Shown piece by piece: positions 19,923-20,444 of a DNA stretch of 20,444 bases (position 1 is the first letter of the stretch; each line of letters opens with the position of its first letter). Position numbers and translations under genes: made by a program. The notes beneath the pieces were generated by a model. It was not told the DNA's origin. It did no database searches and was given only the letters and a program-made list of their open reading frames with translations. This DNA is from Paramacrobiotus richtersi (Eukaryota > Tardigrada > Eutardigrada > Parachela > Macrobiotidae), in assembly GCA_034698045.1 (NCBI GenBank), contig JAQGAU010001229.1, positions 1 to 20,444 of the forward strand, written 5' to 3'.

Positions 19923-19934
19923 CGCGCTAGCGCG
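19923..19934. repeat. Perfect CGCGCTAGCGCG palindrome next to a TA microsatellite
   Basis: This 12-bp perfect palindrome is extended imperfectly by flanking GGGT/ACCC. The very GC-rich palindrome is followed within 12 bases by the (TA)n run. Confidence 0.8.
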
Positions 19935-19944
19935 ACCCAACACT

Positions 19945-19945
<1 letters not shown>

Positions 19946-19976
<31 letters not shown>
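19946..19976. repeat. (TA)n microsatellite
   Basis: About 15 uninterrupted TA dinucleotides. Confidence 0.95.
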
Positions 19977-19979
<3 letters not shown>

Positions 19980-20200
19980 AAATCATTTTTTGAATACATA
20001 ACACGACTAGCTACGTAACCACATGGCACACATACACATATACATTAGCTGTATTTCGAAGAACAAGAATACAAGCCAAATAAAGCAAAAGCAAAGTACA
20101 GCTGTATTTTTACATTAGCGACATAAATCGCACCTCAGTGACCTCACGTCACGTGTTCCTCTAGCTATATTAAGTGAAAGTTGGCAATAACAATAAATTA

Positions 20201-20223
20201 CTGTCAGCATTAAATGCTGACAG
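20201..20223. repeat. Perfect 11-bp-arm palindrome
   Basis: CTGTCAGCATT and AATGCTGACAG are separated by a single base. No gene is adjacent, so a function as a stem-loop is unknown. Confidence 0.85.
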
Positions 20224-20403
20224 CTGAATTTTATCACCATACAAGCTAGCAATCTGGTCAGCTGTTGGCATTCTCCAAAGATACAGAGTTAGTTGGCTAG
20301 GATCGACAACAAGTCTGTTGAAACTTTATTGCAAATATTTTACTATAATTATACGAATATGATGTGACATCCAGATAAAATAATGTTTCAAAATTGTGAG
20401 CTT

Positions 20404-20433
20404 ACGGTAACTCGGTTAGGGAAGTTAATTCTG
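20404..20433. repeat. Second copy of the 30-bp dispersed repeat
   Basis: Matches 9246-9275 with one mismatch. It lies at the right edge, so its full extent is not visible. Confidence 0.65.
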
Positions 20434-20444
20434 TCACCATATAT

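Larger units (their letters stand above)
18676..20444. other. Right-hand flank without recognised genes
   Basis: No exon of gene B or of another gene is recognised. An 82-codon plus-strand frame at 18987 and a 77-codon minus-strand frame at 19584 have no motifs. The region carries microsatellites, inverted repeats and the 30-bp dispersed repeat. Confidence 0.4.

Noticed and set aside
1-20444. Integrated virus or polydnavirus segment, suggested by BEN-like genes in tandem
   Set aside because: No viral structural or replication gene, no terminal repeats, and the genes have several spliceosomal introns and arthropod-like neighbours. Nothing in the sequence calls for a viral origin.
1-20444. tRNA genes
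   Set aside because: No paired A-box and B-box (GGTTCGANTCC) with a cloverleaf was found on either strand by eye.

Overview
This is an animal nuclear DNA window, most likely from an arthropod and probably an insect. The genes are split by GT-AG introns of about 80 to 1,150 bases. Coding islands are GC-richer than the AT-rich DNA around them, CpG does not look depleted, and short first exons encode signal peptides or only Met-Lys behind TATA/Inr-like promoters. I see no operons, bacterial signals, tRNA, rRNA or transposon proteins. The species cannot be named from the sequence.

Almost everything recognisable lies on the minus strand as a repeated neighbourhood. Three spliced genes can be assembled by hand with matching intron phases. 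Gene C (4297 to 2804, 3 exons, 259 aa) ends in a zinc-finger-like module. Gene A (11099 to 7476, 7 exons, 498 aa) ends in a module that looks like a BEN domain. Gene B (18660 to 16270, 5 exons seen, 5' part missing) has the same BEN-like end. Genes A and C begin with nearly the same exon (about 88% identical over 86 residues) but have unrelated C-termini, so one N-terminal module appears joined to two different putative nucleic-acid-binding modules.

Downstream (3') of each of the three genes, in the same orientation, lie copies of a secreted metal-dependent cyclase/kynurenine-formamidase-like gene (PF04199 type). The relic at 1-1050 has a signal peptide and an HGGxHxD metal motif but is broken by stops and frameshifts. 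The copies at about 5370-5610, 14434-14932 and 15220-15570 contain only the 3' exon, and only 14434-14932 is close to intact.

The plus strand carries a signal-peptide first exon at 1970 with a decayed older copy at 1144, inside a tandem duplication of about 0.8 kb. It also has two TATA/Inr-like promoters with short first exons at 12.65-12.75 kb and 13.32-13.39 kb, whose further exons are not seen.

Non-genic structure includes a 49-bp-stem hairpin at 12099-12209, an intronic palindrome at 17135-17222, exact 35-bp and near-exact 40-bp tandem repeats, a 30-bp dispersed repeat and TA microsatellites. The stretches 4400-5290, 11150-12090, 13400-14430 and 18680-20444 hold no gene I can support. 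All gene models are hand-made and untested by transcripts or homology search.
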